This document shows positions 47,331 through 59,100 of a stretch of 64,000 nt of DNA, piece after piece. The notes beneath the pieces were generated by a model. That model was not told the DNA's origin, did not search any database, and saw nothing but the letters and a program-made list of their open reading frames with translations. Source of the stretch: Apteryx mantelli (Eukaryota; Chordata; Aves; Apterygiformes; Apterygidae); assembly GCF_036417845.1 (NCBI RefSeq), contig NC_089990.1:1867501-1931500 (forward strand), read 5' to 3'. The position numbers and the translations under genes are program-made. How positions within the stretch are numbered: the stretch's first letter is position 1; the number at the start of each line of letters is the position of its first letter.

Positions 47331-50300
47331 AGGCAGTCATAGATGGTCAGGCTTTCTCTAGCGTTTAGGATGATGCTCACCGTACCAAGTTACCACGCTA
47401 TGGCCTTGTGGACTACTAGAGGTCCTCGTGACCAAAGCTGGGGTCAGCACGCCTTGTGCCAAAGCTGAGTGAGCGGCCTGCCCTCCTGCACCCTCCTGCT
47501 CGCTCCTTCGAGAGGAGCCTTTGCAGCGGGGGGCAAAGCATATCCCGAAAGTTTTGGAGTTACCGGCTTGATGTTGTTCATATTCCTCCTTTTTATTATT
47601 TTAACTGTTTAAACTGATCTTACAAGATTCTGCTAGATTCACAAATATCTTCGTTGTCATCTCCAATAGTTAAAATGATACTTTATTAAAAGAGTGGCTC
47701 ATTCAGACTAATAAGAAGTGCAATAACGAGTAATGTGATATTTTTCGGTATGTGTTACCGTACCCAAAGCAGTCAGCTTTTCAGCTCTGCGTGAGATCAC
47801 GTAGGTGTCTGCTTGATAACAGATATGGCTTTTGAAAATGTTTTGATCAAAAAATCCCATGAAAGGTCACTGGATTATTCTGTTTATTAATATGTTGGGA
47901 AAACTGACTGGTACTGTCCTGACTTCCAGGTACTAAATAGATCACAAAAGGTAACCCTGCAGGTTAAGGTAACACAGGCAGAACAGGAACTTTATTCCCA
48001 AGAAATATGTATCCTATGTATCAGTGCTACTAAAACTTTCCATAATCTAAATATTTGTGTGATTCCAAATAATCCATTTTATAAGGCTGTTTTGTTAGTT
48101 TCTGTTTTTTGCTGCTACTTGTTTATTTTTATTTTTTTTAAATAAGGACAATAAGATCTAGCAAAAGAAGCTTGTTTCTCACACTGGTAGCATTAACTGT
48201 GCTTTCTATCATAAAGTAACAGTTTTTCAGTCTGCTAATAAGAAACCAAATTGTTCTCTATGTACAAAAAAGGCTAAGGAGGGACAGAACTGAATGTGAA
48301 TACAAACCTTTACAAGAGTTACAAACTTTTAATAGAGTTATGAGAACTTTGAATCTTCTGCCCAAATCTTTGGGAGCATCAGGAGGTCTCTAACCACCAG
48401 GCATGTGACTGCGTTTTGCAGAGGCACCAGGTTCTCTTAGTGGTCCAGCTGTGATTTATAATTGTCCAAGACACAGCTTTTGTGTTTGAGTTTAGTCGTT
48501 AGAACTGGGTTGTTTCACTGAGGAGAGATTCAAATCTGGCGTGCCACCACAACGTAAGGAGGTTTGTCCACTCTCCTGGCCCTGATCTACCATGGTGGGA
48601 GATCAGGAGAGACCTGGCTGTGAGTCTGCTGGGAGCCTCATGCCTTTTCGCTGGGTTCGGTTTGCTGTGCTCTCCGCTTTCCACGAGGCAGCTCAGGAAA
48701 ACCTCTTGCAGGTATCAAATGTTATTTGTCAAATACTTAGGTGTTCACAAACGTTGTTATGACATGACTTTAGGCCTGAAGTGATACAAAGAGAAAAGGA
48801 GAGATAATAAGGGGAAAAGCTAAACATTAAAATGCAATCCAGGCAGATTATCTCAATTTCCTTTTGAATATTCCGTGTTAGATCTCTGTGTTAATAAAAC
48901 AAACAAAAAATCCTTCTTACCTTAGGAATCTTAAGGTCTTTGAATCCGGGTTTCTAACATGCTTGCCTAAATAAGGTATCTTTGATTATTCTGTTTTCTC
49001 GTTGCAATGTTACTTGTTTCTGCTATCCTGACTGTTAGCTGAGGGGTTTTTTAGGGTAAGTGGGTAATATTTGTAACCTGAAATTTGACTGCATAATCAT
49101 GGCAGATATAGCCAGAGTTGTATTTAATTTAAAGAGCTTTTTTGTCATATTGATACGATAAAGCAGAATAACATACACTTGTTGGAATGAGTACTCAGAT
49201 AAGTTGTTAACAGAGTAACTGAGAGCCATGTAAACATGCATGAAGAGAACGAAGGTATCACACTAATGAAGACTGACCAAATATGTCCCTTGCGGAGCAA
49301 AGGAGGACAGAGATCTTTGCTTTGAGCCTGCAGTTAGGACTGGCCCACAGAAAGAGCTCCGTAAAGCTTGCTGCCTAATTCAGCATGCGCAGCAAAGCCC
49401 ATTTCTGTCTCTGAAACAATCTTCACTTTTTTTTTTTTAATGAAAACTTTTTCTTGGTCAGTTTGTGTTTCTTTCTCTTCAGTGTTGCTAAGCTTGATTT
49501 GGCTTTTTGACCCTCAGAGGGTCGAGAGCCTTAGTGTTCCTGACTTTTGAATAAAGAGGTGCAACTAAGATGCAGTGTTACAGATGAACTCTCTTCATTC
49601 CTTGAACAGTGACTTAAGTTTTCCAACCTTTACTGCTTTAATAAATTTTGAAGACTTTATTTTCTTGTTTCCTAGTGGCTCCTAGTCTTCTGGTGGTTGA
49701 CTGGTACGTACAAGAAGCAACGAGACAAAAGCAGTCCTCACGGTCATCAGTTGCTGGCTGATTCTCTGATCTTCCTCAGCATCACAGATATCTCTCACTT
49801 TACGCTATCAGCAAACTTCAGAAGTATTGATGTTTTGCCAGTGCTATTAAAGCAAGTGTCTGTTGTAAAGACCAATTCTCAACCAAACTTTCTTCTTTCC
49901 GATAATTCTCTAAAGAAAACTGGTTTGTCTCTTCCCTTTATATAATTTCCATGCCAGTATTCCAGCTCCTAAACTAATTTCCATTTTCTCTAGCTAAATC
50001 AGTAGTTTCCCAAAAGATGATTAGTCTGGCTAAGATCAATCTTAAGATGAAATGCAGGCAGGATTTCCATTCTTCAGCTTATTTCCATGAGTCTGTCTTT
50101 TTTTTTTTTTTGTCATCTGGAATTTTATTTTGGAGCCTTGCATGCTACTGAGATTCAAGAATTAATTCTGTAGTTACAGCCTTCATTTCCCTTCCATCCT
50201 TCTGTCTTAACTAGAAAGCAAAATCCTTCTGCTTATACAGTGCAAAACATTGTTCAGAACGTTCACTGGCTTTATCTGCAGTTTTGTTTACGGTCGCCTT

Positions 50301-50770
50301 TTGTCATTCCCAGCGGCATCTTGCCTTTTCTGCTTTTTGTTTATTTAAGGTTATGGTGAAATACCCCTTTCATTTGGTGGGCGTGGGGGAATCTGTCCTG
50401 CTGCTTGGCTGATCCCCGAGGTCAAGGGAATAAAACATCGTGACACTGAGATCACTCCGATGGCTTCAGTGCCGCCGAGGTGGGACCGTGCGCCACTGGT
50501 GTGCCGATTTCCAGCGCTGCGGCCGCTGGGGAGCGCGGTGGTCTGGGTCGTTGGCCGCCCCCTGCCCCTGCCTGCCCTAGGCTTTGCCTGCTCTGCCACC
50601 GTCCTCCCTGACGGCTGGTTCTTAGCGGATTCAGTGTGGGCTATTGAAGAATATAGAAGTTCAAGTAGAATGAATTTGTAGTAAAACCTGGCCAGTTGAA
50701 GTGTTCTTGTTTTGGTGTGATGTTCCTGGTTGTTTGTCCAGGATGATTTAGAAAGCCAGTTTCAGCCTAA

Positions 50771-50791
50771 CCCCCCCCCACCCCCACCCCC
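50771..50791. repeat. C-rich run (C9-A-C5-A-C5)
   Basis: Three C runs separated by single As. The complementary strand is G-rich and could form a G-quadruplex. Confidence 0.9.
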
Positions 50792-51186
50792 AAAACAGAC
50801 ACAAAACTGCCTGAAGAACCCCGGTGAAGGTATATTTGATACTTTTTCCTGGCAAAAATTAAACAGTTTTTGTCATCCTTCTGTTTTGAAAAGTGAAAAC
50901 GCTTACGGGGGCTTCCGCAGAGCCTGCTGCTGTCTGTCCTTCCTCGCACCTCGCTGCCAGGACGGTGCCAGGACAGGGAGGCAGCAGGACCCGCAGCAGC
51001 ACGGCTGCCCAGAGCTCGCGCTTTATCCAGGCTTTTTTTGTCCCCATCCATGGGCAAATTGGAATGTGAGGTGACATTCGAAGTAGTTTCCAGTTCTGTC
51101 TTTAAACAACATTTTGTCTTACACTGAGCCCAAAGCCGTGTAGCAGTTCATCTCACCCAGAGGAGCAGCGACTCCCAGCCACAGGA

Positions 51187-51207
51187 GGTTTGGTTTGGTT
51201 TGGTTTT
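51187..51207. repeat. (GGTTT)4 pentanucleotide repeat
   Basis: Four near-perfect GGTTT units. It is not the vertebrate telomere repeat (TTAGGG). Confidence 0.88.
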
Positions 51208-52904
51208 CCCCTTTCTTATTTTCTCTGTGACATCAGTGTTTTCTATCAATAGCAAGTGCACGGCGTCCGGATGAGGCTTCCAGTGTGGGTGCCCTACCAG
51301 GGTGCGTGTTGGAGATTTGTGAGACACAGTGGCAAATTTCCTGTCCTCTGCTGATCAGCTTGTTGCCTGTTTTCCAGTGCCGGATGTCAGGTAAGAGGCT
51401 ACTGGCTACGTCCAGTAGTCCCAGAAGCTTTCCTGGCTTCGATGTGCCTCTGGTGGTTTCCAGGCTATGACTGACCTGAACGTTCAGTGAGCTGTTATGA
51501 CACGGTACTCGCTAATGCAGCGGCACAAAGCAAGTCACGAAGCCGTGTTAGCTGTGGGCTCCCCAGATGTACGCTAACAATTTGTTTTCTGTGTGAGACG
51601 CTGAGTGTGCTCAGCTCCAATTACTGTGGATTTGGGATCAGAGCTCGGCGCTCTAATGTGGCCAGGGATGAAAGCCTGCTGGCATGACAGGTCTTGCCGC
51701 ACATGCGCAGGAAGCTGTCATCGCTGGTGGTGGGAATGGGCAATCGGAGGGAGGAAGGGTCAGGCTTCGGGAAACGTGGGCTGGCTGCAGGAGTGTTGGA
51801 GATGCTCTCCAGCGGCCTCGCTCTCTAAATTGCGTGCGTGTGCACACACGCCCATGTCCTACCAACCAGTGACAGCTTTTTGGCACGGCGGACTCCGCTT
51901 TGATTCATTCCTCAGTGTGCTTGCCCACTCCTACTGGCTTGGCAAGCCTGAAACCGAGCTCAGGCGTTCTGGATTCTGCGTTTAGGGCTTCTGAACAGTG
52001 AAGATGCAGGCTGGGCTAGGGCACCAGTCCGAGGTTTTGATTTTAGCGTAGCGTACAATGCAGTCTGCTCTTGTTGCCTCACTGCGGTCGTTCACAAGAG
52101 CGCTTACGTACGACCGTGCAGTTTGAGCAGATGCCTGGATGCTTTGGCTTTGAACCGTTTGCCAGCCCGTGGTGGCAGGCTCTTCTGATGGACTAAGTTG
52201 ATCTTTATTACTAGCAATAGGTGCCCCTATCACAGTTAGGTTGTTATTCAGAGTTTCTTTTGTTTCCTAGGAGAACAGAGGTTAGGGAGTTCCTTCTGAA
52301 GTGAATTTACTGTCGGTGTATGGTTCTGTTGAAGGTATCTGTGGGGAAACCAACAGTCAAAGCAGCACCTTGCTCTACCAGGGACGACTCCTGCTTGCTC
52401 AGGAACATGCCACAAGTTACTTGCAAAACAGTGGTCATTTCACAGGTTCAGCATGCGGTGCCCCCTCACCTGCCCCGCAGGCTTGGTGCCAACTCGAGAA
52501 CGTATGTGCTGCACCTTTCGCGCTGGCCGACATCAGGTTTTTATGAATTTTGCCCCTGTTCAAACTTGTTGCTGTTTACGAAGAGTTTTGGTGCCATGTA
52601 CATCTGGCCACTTTTAATTGGTGTACCTGCTTGTTCCCAGCCCTTGCACGTGGAAATGAAGCCAGGCCTCCTGGTCCTTTGACTGCCTTCTGTCACGGTT
52701 TTGTTTTTTGGGGAAACTGGGCAGGAAAACAAGGGGGTGCACAAAGGAATGTGTACTCAAGAGAGAAAAAGTATTTCTGTTTCACTAGTTCCCATGCACA
52801 CACAAAGAAGTAAATACTGACTGTGTAATAGAAGAAGAGTAATTAAAAGTTAATACAAGGAAAGACTGCAAGTAAGTATATAAGCTATTGGGGAGGGAAA
52901 TTAG

Positions 52905-53020
52905 GTAGAATATATGTGAGCATAGGAAGAGACTAAGCAAGAAGGAAAAGGTAGTAGAAAGAAAGAAAAGGATAATGATACAATGAACGGTTGGGAAAAA
53001 AAGGCAATATTATATTTTCC
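52905..53020 (+). repeat. Purine-biased tract
   Basis: The + strand is strongly purine-biased for about 115 bp (many GGAAG, GAAAG and AAAGAAAG words), following a gradual purine enrichment from about 52800. Such tracts can adopt triplex (H-DNA) forms. No gene lies in it. Confidence 0.6.
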
Positions 53021-53279
53021 TGTGAAAGAATCACTGGGATCCATTACAGAGAAGCAAGCAGGGAATAGCTGCGTTGTTATGCATACACTTAAAATTGAGT
53101 TTTGAACCTTAAATGATTGGAAATAAACTGGGGTAAGTAGTATTTCAGAAAGACGTAAACACCAGATTGCAAATCTTCAAACGATTAAACAAGCTTTTAG
53201 GAATTCAGAATGAACAGAATAGTTTATGGAAAAAAATCATATTTTGTTTTTTGTTTGACTTATTTTCTTAACCTTCAAA

Positions 53280-53345
53280 AAGTCAGTTAATCTTGCTGTG
53301 CCTTGGTTTGCCATATCTGTATAATGGAGAAAATAACTACCAGAG
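53280..53345 (+). repeat. MIR-type SINE, 3' half
   Basis: 'agtcagttaatcttgctgtg', 'ccttggtttgccatatctgt' and 'ataatggagaaaataactac' match in order the MIR consensus 'agttacttaacctctctgtgcctcagtttcctcatctgtaaaatggggataataa'. This is a clear forward-strand fossil. Confidence 0.78.
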
Positions 53346-55750
53346 CGCCAGAAGTAGCATATACAAACTTAGAATTAAATACCTAAATATTTTTACACAT
53401 CTTGACAGACTGGAAGGCATATGCAAAGTCAAATTGTTCCAGTCTCAGAAAGTAAAAACCTGCAAGAAGAGAGTCATAAGTAACTGACTTCCCAGCGTTA
53501 TCATACAGAAGAAGTAACGAAGACAGATTCCGAACAGCTGTGCACCATCTGGCCTGGCTCGCTAGATGGAAACATCTGGTTGGGCTGACAACCTAGTGGA
53601 CCCTTATGTCATGAAAAGTTGTGCTGACTGCTGTTTTGTGCAGCATCATTTGTGTCGCTGATCTTGCCTGTTTAAAAGACATGCTCTCTATTTCATCACA
53701 TCAAAGTTTAAAACAGAAAGGCTTGGCTTGCCCAAAGGATATAATAAGGATATATAATACAATATATATTTATATGTATGTATATATAAGTATGTAATAA
53801 CACCTCTCCTTTCTTGTATTACTGTGTTTTGCTCATAACCAAAGACTGAATGTCATAATCAAGGTTCACTTGCTAAAAAGACAATGGTTAACTTCAAAAT
53901 GTGCTTGCTAGTACTGGTCGAGCTGGAACTCATACCCAATTGACCGCTGATCAAACCAGTGGGTGGTTTGATGCATTTTGCTTTTGATTACCAGCAGTCA
54001 CTTTGCTTTTATGTGGAGAGTAAACTGAGATTGTCTTTCTGATTATGAATCTGTATGGTAGCACCAGCAAGTGGAACAGGGTTATTTGGCAATGCTGAAG
54101 CCCAGCCTAGAGGATGGCTCGGGATGTGGCGTTGCCTGTATTTAGGACCAGCTGTGTGAGATATGGTATTTTATGGAATATCTAGGTGTGAATGAATTAG
54201 AGTTCCTGTGTTATTCCCAGATTGTTTTCTGTATTTTCCACTTCTACAGTACATCCAAACGTTTCTTACTTAGATTAGTTGGAAACCATTAGCTTCTTTT
54301 CAAAGCTCAGGTTTCTGCTGTTTTCTTCTGCTGGTATCTTATGAAATCCATGGATTGACCCAACAACGCTCACGTGGTCAACCTCTGTAGCACAGGCAGC
54401 ACGTTAAAGGGCTGAGAACATCCCGAAATCTGTAGTGGCAGGGTGCCGGTCCAGCCTGGGAGCGCGTTGTGCGGTCCGGAGGACTTGCTTCTGCCCCGTT
54501 GGTTTGCCGATGCAGCAAACGGCCTTTGCCTTTGTAGAGCTGTCAGTTACTAAAGGAGGCAGGTTGCTCCAAGAGCAGCGAAATGAATGAAGCACCATCT
54601 CCAGCGGGTTGTCCTGTCTCTCTCTTCTTGTACTCTTAATTTGCGCTTGCCAACAGGCCCTGCGTGCTCCCAGGTCCGTGCCATGCCGGTAACCGTGTGC
54701 GGCTTTGGGCAGGGACGGCGCGGACAGTGGCGTGTCCGAGCACCGCTCCTGTTCCTTGTGCTCTGCCGGCTGCTGGAGGACGCACACTCTGAGGCAGGGA
54801 TGTTACGTTTTGTATCTGTTTTATCTGCTGATTATCCTGAAACTTTGGGGGAGCTTAAGGGTTTGATTTGTTTGTTTGCTTTTGCCAAACCATTTTCCCT
54901 GTTTGATTAAAACAGGACAATGGATTCCCAGGTCTGGAGAGGTGATGAGATGGCACAACCGACAGAAGAGATCGTGACGGCGTAAGCTTTACTTCTTTAG
55001 GAAGCCATATATAAAATGCCGTTGGGTTTTGTTTTTCCCTCGTGTTTGTGGTTTTGGCACGAGCGGTGTGTGTCGAGGCTGTTTGGGGTGTGTGGGAGAG
55101 GTGTCCAAGGGCGTCTCTGCAGGCTTCCAGAGGAAACATCTCCTGCCAGTTAAGCTAATGCAGCCAGGGGAAACCAAACTAGGAGGAAAATAAACAGCAA
55201 TTTAATTTCAGTTTCTGGCAAGAATTACATTTATCTGGAGACAAAATAATTTGTTTCCCAGGTGCCATGTGTTGAGGATTATCTTGGCTCTATCTGCTTT
55301 CTAGAGTGGAGGCGCAGGGGAATATTTCCTCCTTCTCCCTCTTCTCATGCTATGTCCTGTTCCTGTTTATGTACAAAATGATGAGCTCAGGTGGAGCTGC
55401 AGCCAGTAGACCAGGTGGCTTCAGCAGCTTGGACCAGGTCATCTCCCCCGTTTCTTTTTGGTGGAAGCTAGTTTTTTCCCTGCTCTGTATAAGGCACAAG
55501 ACAAACCTGAGATGATGCACCCTGCAGTGTGAGAACTGCTGAATCACTTGAGATCTTGCTTCTGAAAATCTGAAGAATCTAGTTTGCGCAACGTCAGTGA
55601 GACCTTTCATTAAGGGATAAGCTCTTTTGTAATCTCTGCATGGCAGCAGCACGCGTGCTGGCCGTTCAGCAGTGTCGTTGACATGCTGTGAATCCACACC
55701 CTAGCTCTACCTTGCGGCGACTTGTTTGCATAGCTGTGCCCTGAAAGGGA
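53346..55750 (+). other. EDA intron 1: no gene seen
   Basis: No gene is supported. It contains an AT-rich microsatellite-like stretch of TA/TATG words at about 53748-53792 and a CpG-richer patch at about 54400-54790. Confidence 0.65.
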
Positions 55751-55759
55751 GCAAATGCT

Positions 55760-55990
55760 TTAAAAGCACTGAATCACATTTCTATGAGATCAGTCTCTTT
55801 TGACACTAATCAGTGGATCTGATTAATTAGGCAACAAGGCATAATTTGTTTGAATCGATCAATTTTATAGAAATAAATTGGCAGCAGCTGTCTCCCACCA
55901 CACTACCGTGAGTTCCTGCAGCTATGGGAATTGGCATCAAAACCTTCCTAGCCTAAACAGAATGCTTTATAAAATCAGTTCAAGTGTAAG
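55760..55990. promoter_or_regulatory. Candidate conserved noncoding element upstream of the cassette-like exon
   Basis: This stretch has the palindromic homeodomain word GATTAATTAG (55821-55830), ATCGAT, several AATCA/TGATT words and an E-box-like CAGCTG around 55886-55891. It shows no repeat signature. It runs directly up to the exon-like segment at 56042, so it could be conserved flanking intron or an enhancer. Conservation is untested. Confidence 0.35.
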
Positions 55991-56041
55991 GTTGTGAACT
56001 GTCTAATGTACTCGTTCTGTATCGCCCCGGCTGTTTGACAG

Positions 56042-56130
56042 GTCCAAACATACTGCACTGGCATTTTCCAACCTACATGGGCAGTGATGCCCTGCTGCAG
56101 GAAATGAATCAGCAATTGAAAATTAGTCAG
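56042..56130 (+). CDS. Candidate 89-bp cassette or alternative exon inside EDA intron 1
   Basis: The segment is bounded by an acceptor (pyrimidine-biased tract, TGTTTGACAG; possible branch site CTAAT at about 56004) and a donor (AGTCAG|GTATGT), both close to consensus. One frame is open throughout (entry phase 1, exit phase 0) and reads PNILHWHFPTYMGSDALLQE and then MNQQLKISQ. If joined to EDA exon 1 (phase 0), the frame gives VQTYCTGIFQPTWAVMPCCR-K and a TGA at 56105-56107, only 23 nt before the donor, so such a transcript could escape nonsense-mediated decay. The first human EDA transcript described encoded only exon 1 plus a few residues from an alternative exon, so a stub isoform has precedent. 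No protein family is recognised. Confidence 0.35.
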
Positions 56131-59100
56131 GTATGTTGCTATCTGTAATTTTTTCTTGTTTTTCTAGCTATTTCATTGAGAAAACTTCAATATGAAGACT
56201 ATTTTAAATGCATAGGCAATAATTTGGTTGAGATTATTCATCAGTTACTATGCTGTAGCAGATTTTTTTTTTTTTATAGTGTATCAATTATTTAATGGAC
56301 ATTATATTTACAGGAGACCTGTTTTGGTTTTTTAAATTGTAATAGTTTCATTTGGACTATATGAATCCCTCCTTATCTCTCTTTCCCTTCCATTTTCCTC
56401 CTTCCAATGAAATCTCATAAAAATTAATCCAAGCTGAAGGTTTATTTTAAGATCCAGTTTTAGAAAATGAGCTTTTAAAACCCCTGGGCTGAAGGTAAAA
56501 ATGCCCTCTAACAGGAAGTCTTTGTTTTTGTTCTGTTGTGGAGCAAGAAAAAATATATATTTAAAAAAAAAAAAAGCTTTATCTACCTGAACAGTTTAGA
56601 GCCAAAAATTCTCAAAATTCTATTAATCTGGAATAAATAGGGAAAAAAGCATTAATAAGGAATGGTTATGTGAATCTGGTATTGCCATGAACTTTTCAGG
56701 ATCTTACAGAACATGAGTATAATCCTTAAACTTTAACTGCTGGCAAACTGAGTTACACGCCTGACTTTCCACCTCCACCTCCCACCCCGTATTCTGGCCT
56801 AAGAAAGCAAGTGTATATCACAGGGGTCCGATCCCCCCGGAACGGCAGCCAGGGCCAAGCTTCCCCCATGTCAGCAGTGCTGCCCGAAGCGCCCTGAGGG
56901 GCTCTCGCAGCTGCGTGGGACTAGGCTGAAGGGAGCACATCCCTTGTGCTCCATGGCTGGCACCGTGCGGCTGGGAGCAGCAGTGCTGGTTTGGAGCTGT
57001 GATTCTCACGGAGAAAACAGCAGGTTTCGTTTAGGGAAGAAGAGGGTGGCAGTAGGTCTCTATTATCAAGGGTAGAATTAAGTTTGCGGAGAAAGTATCA
57101 GTTTGTCAGACACTTGACTTTCCAGTGTTTGACAAATGTTCTCCTGTAACTTTCTACTTCAGGGGTCATCTTAATAAGAAAATCCAAATCCATAACTAGT
57201 AGCAGCTCAAGTAATGGATTTATGTATGTAGAACTTTGAAAGATAAATGGAAAAATATCAGAGAACTTAAAAATGTAGTCTGTTCAGGTACTGCAGACGT
57301 ATCTTTAATGGAACGCTCCAGAGCACGATCCAGTTGTCCATCTTCTGCTGGTTTGTTAGCTCTTGCAAGAAGAGATGGCTTTGTCACCATCAGGATATAC
57401 CTCTTTTGGAGGTGGCTTTCAGAAAAGAGATAACTCATTATTCTTTCAAGAAGCCAGTCTGCTCAGTTGTCTGAGATAGTGGTGCTTCAGAGCTCCTTTC
57501 TCTTATGAGAAACGTCTGAAGGTGGTGCAAACTGAGGCCATTGAGTGGGAAAGAAGCATGCTTTAGTGGGGAGTAGGAAAACAGCATCTTCTAGTCTCTC
57601 TAGTGTGTTATGGGTGATGGTATTCAGTTGTGGAGGCCACACGAACTCACTGGTCCGTCATGGCTAGTGGAACGTGTTGGGTGTTCTTAAAAAAGATTTC
57701 AAACATAGTAAAAGGAAACTTCCTCCTGAGGAGGAGACATAGCTGTGGTTGGATACGAGCTTTTGCAGGTTTGAGAGACTCCAGTCTCTAGTTTCACGGG
57801 GCGTAGAGCAGGCCCTGAAGCTCTTTGCTGGCTTGATGCCTAATGTCAGAACATTTTAGAGGTATTACTGCTTCAAGAAGGTTTATGCTGTTGATTTCAT
57901 GCTGTCCTGGACATACTGGAGAAGATCCAGGCAGTGAGAAAGCATGAACAAAGGCAGAGATGGAGAAAAACAGACAAAAGGAGAAAATAGGGCGAAAATA
58001 GAGACATTTCAGCTTATAGTGTTCCCTCCACCCCCTTCCAAAGCAAGCGTGCTCAGTGCTTTATAGCAGTGCACAAATGCTTTGATAATATAGAATGCTA
58101 AAATAAGAAAAAAATTACCATGGGTATGTAAGAGAAGAAGCTGTGACCTACATATGGAGGGGAAGTAGTCCAGCTGGCTGAAAATGGGATTGAAAAAGAC
58201 CGTGAAGGCTAATTAAAATGTGAAAAACTGAGAATTTGTGGTAATAGACAGCAGATCTTTGTCTGGCTCTGGTTCACAGCTAAGTCCGATTTCCTTGGGA
58301 AACGAAAGGAACTGATTTAGGCTCCTTTCTTTAAACTGATATTGATACTTTTCAGCAGTTTAACCAATATGTTCCTAGAACTTATGGCAGGTCTACTGTA
58401 CCAGGATATGGAAATCTCTTAGTCTTGCTACCATTAAAATACTTAGTGCAGGTGTCTTTGTATATGGTGTTAAACTTCGCTTTGACCTTGTTCTACCTAA
58501 CATCTGGGTTGTGTTTTTAGCTTTCTCTTTCAGTGCCAACAGGTGTAATAAATTGAAAAACTAAACCGTTGCTTTATATTAGATGTAGTATATGACTCCC
58601 TCAGGTTTGTGTCTAGCTGGAGCGTTAACGGCATAGTACCCTTGGATGAAGCTTTCACTTAGGAGTCAGCAGCTAAAATACAGACCAAAACAGCTCCGCA
58701 GAAGTGTATCTTGAGACAAGCATTTCAGCAAGCAGCCTTGTAAACCAAACCATAGTCTTTTAGGGTCGAGATTATGTTGCTTTGTTATCAAATTTAGATC
58801 TCGGGTACTCAGGTGCTCTTATAAAATCAGTTAAAGCTGCATGTGTGTGTGTGACTGAGGATTTTGGAATCTGTAACTGGTTCCATTTTACTCTGAAAAC
58901 AAATTTTATATGGAGAACCAGCAATTTGTATACAAGACCTTGCTGGAGACTGCCTGTATTGAATGTGTGTCAGAACCCTTCACTCTCCAAAGTAAGACTC
59001 TTCGTCCCAGCTTCCATGTAAAGGAAATTCATGTTTGCTTCTGCTGCCATGTTTCCAAAGTTTAACTGCATTTGCTTCAGGTTCTCCGAGTTCACAGAAA

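Larger units (their letters stand above)
41901..52900 (+). other. EDA intron 1: no gene seen
   Basis: No gene is supported. Contents noted: a CpG-richer patch at about 42150-42270, poly-T stretches near 42440 and 42558-42580, a pyrimidine-rich patch near 44697-44740, a perfect hairpin (46738-46763), two weak MIR-like segments (about 47010-47085 and 47228-47330), a CpG-richer patch at 50455-50600, a C-rich run (50771-50791) and (GGTTT)4 at 51187-51207. Confidence 0.65.

Noticed and set aside
51187..51207. Interstitial telomere repeat
   Set aside because: The unit is GGTTT rather than TTAGGG and only four copies are present.
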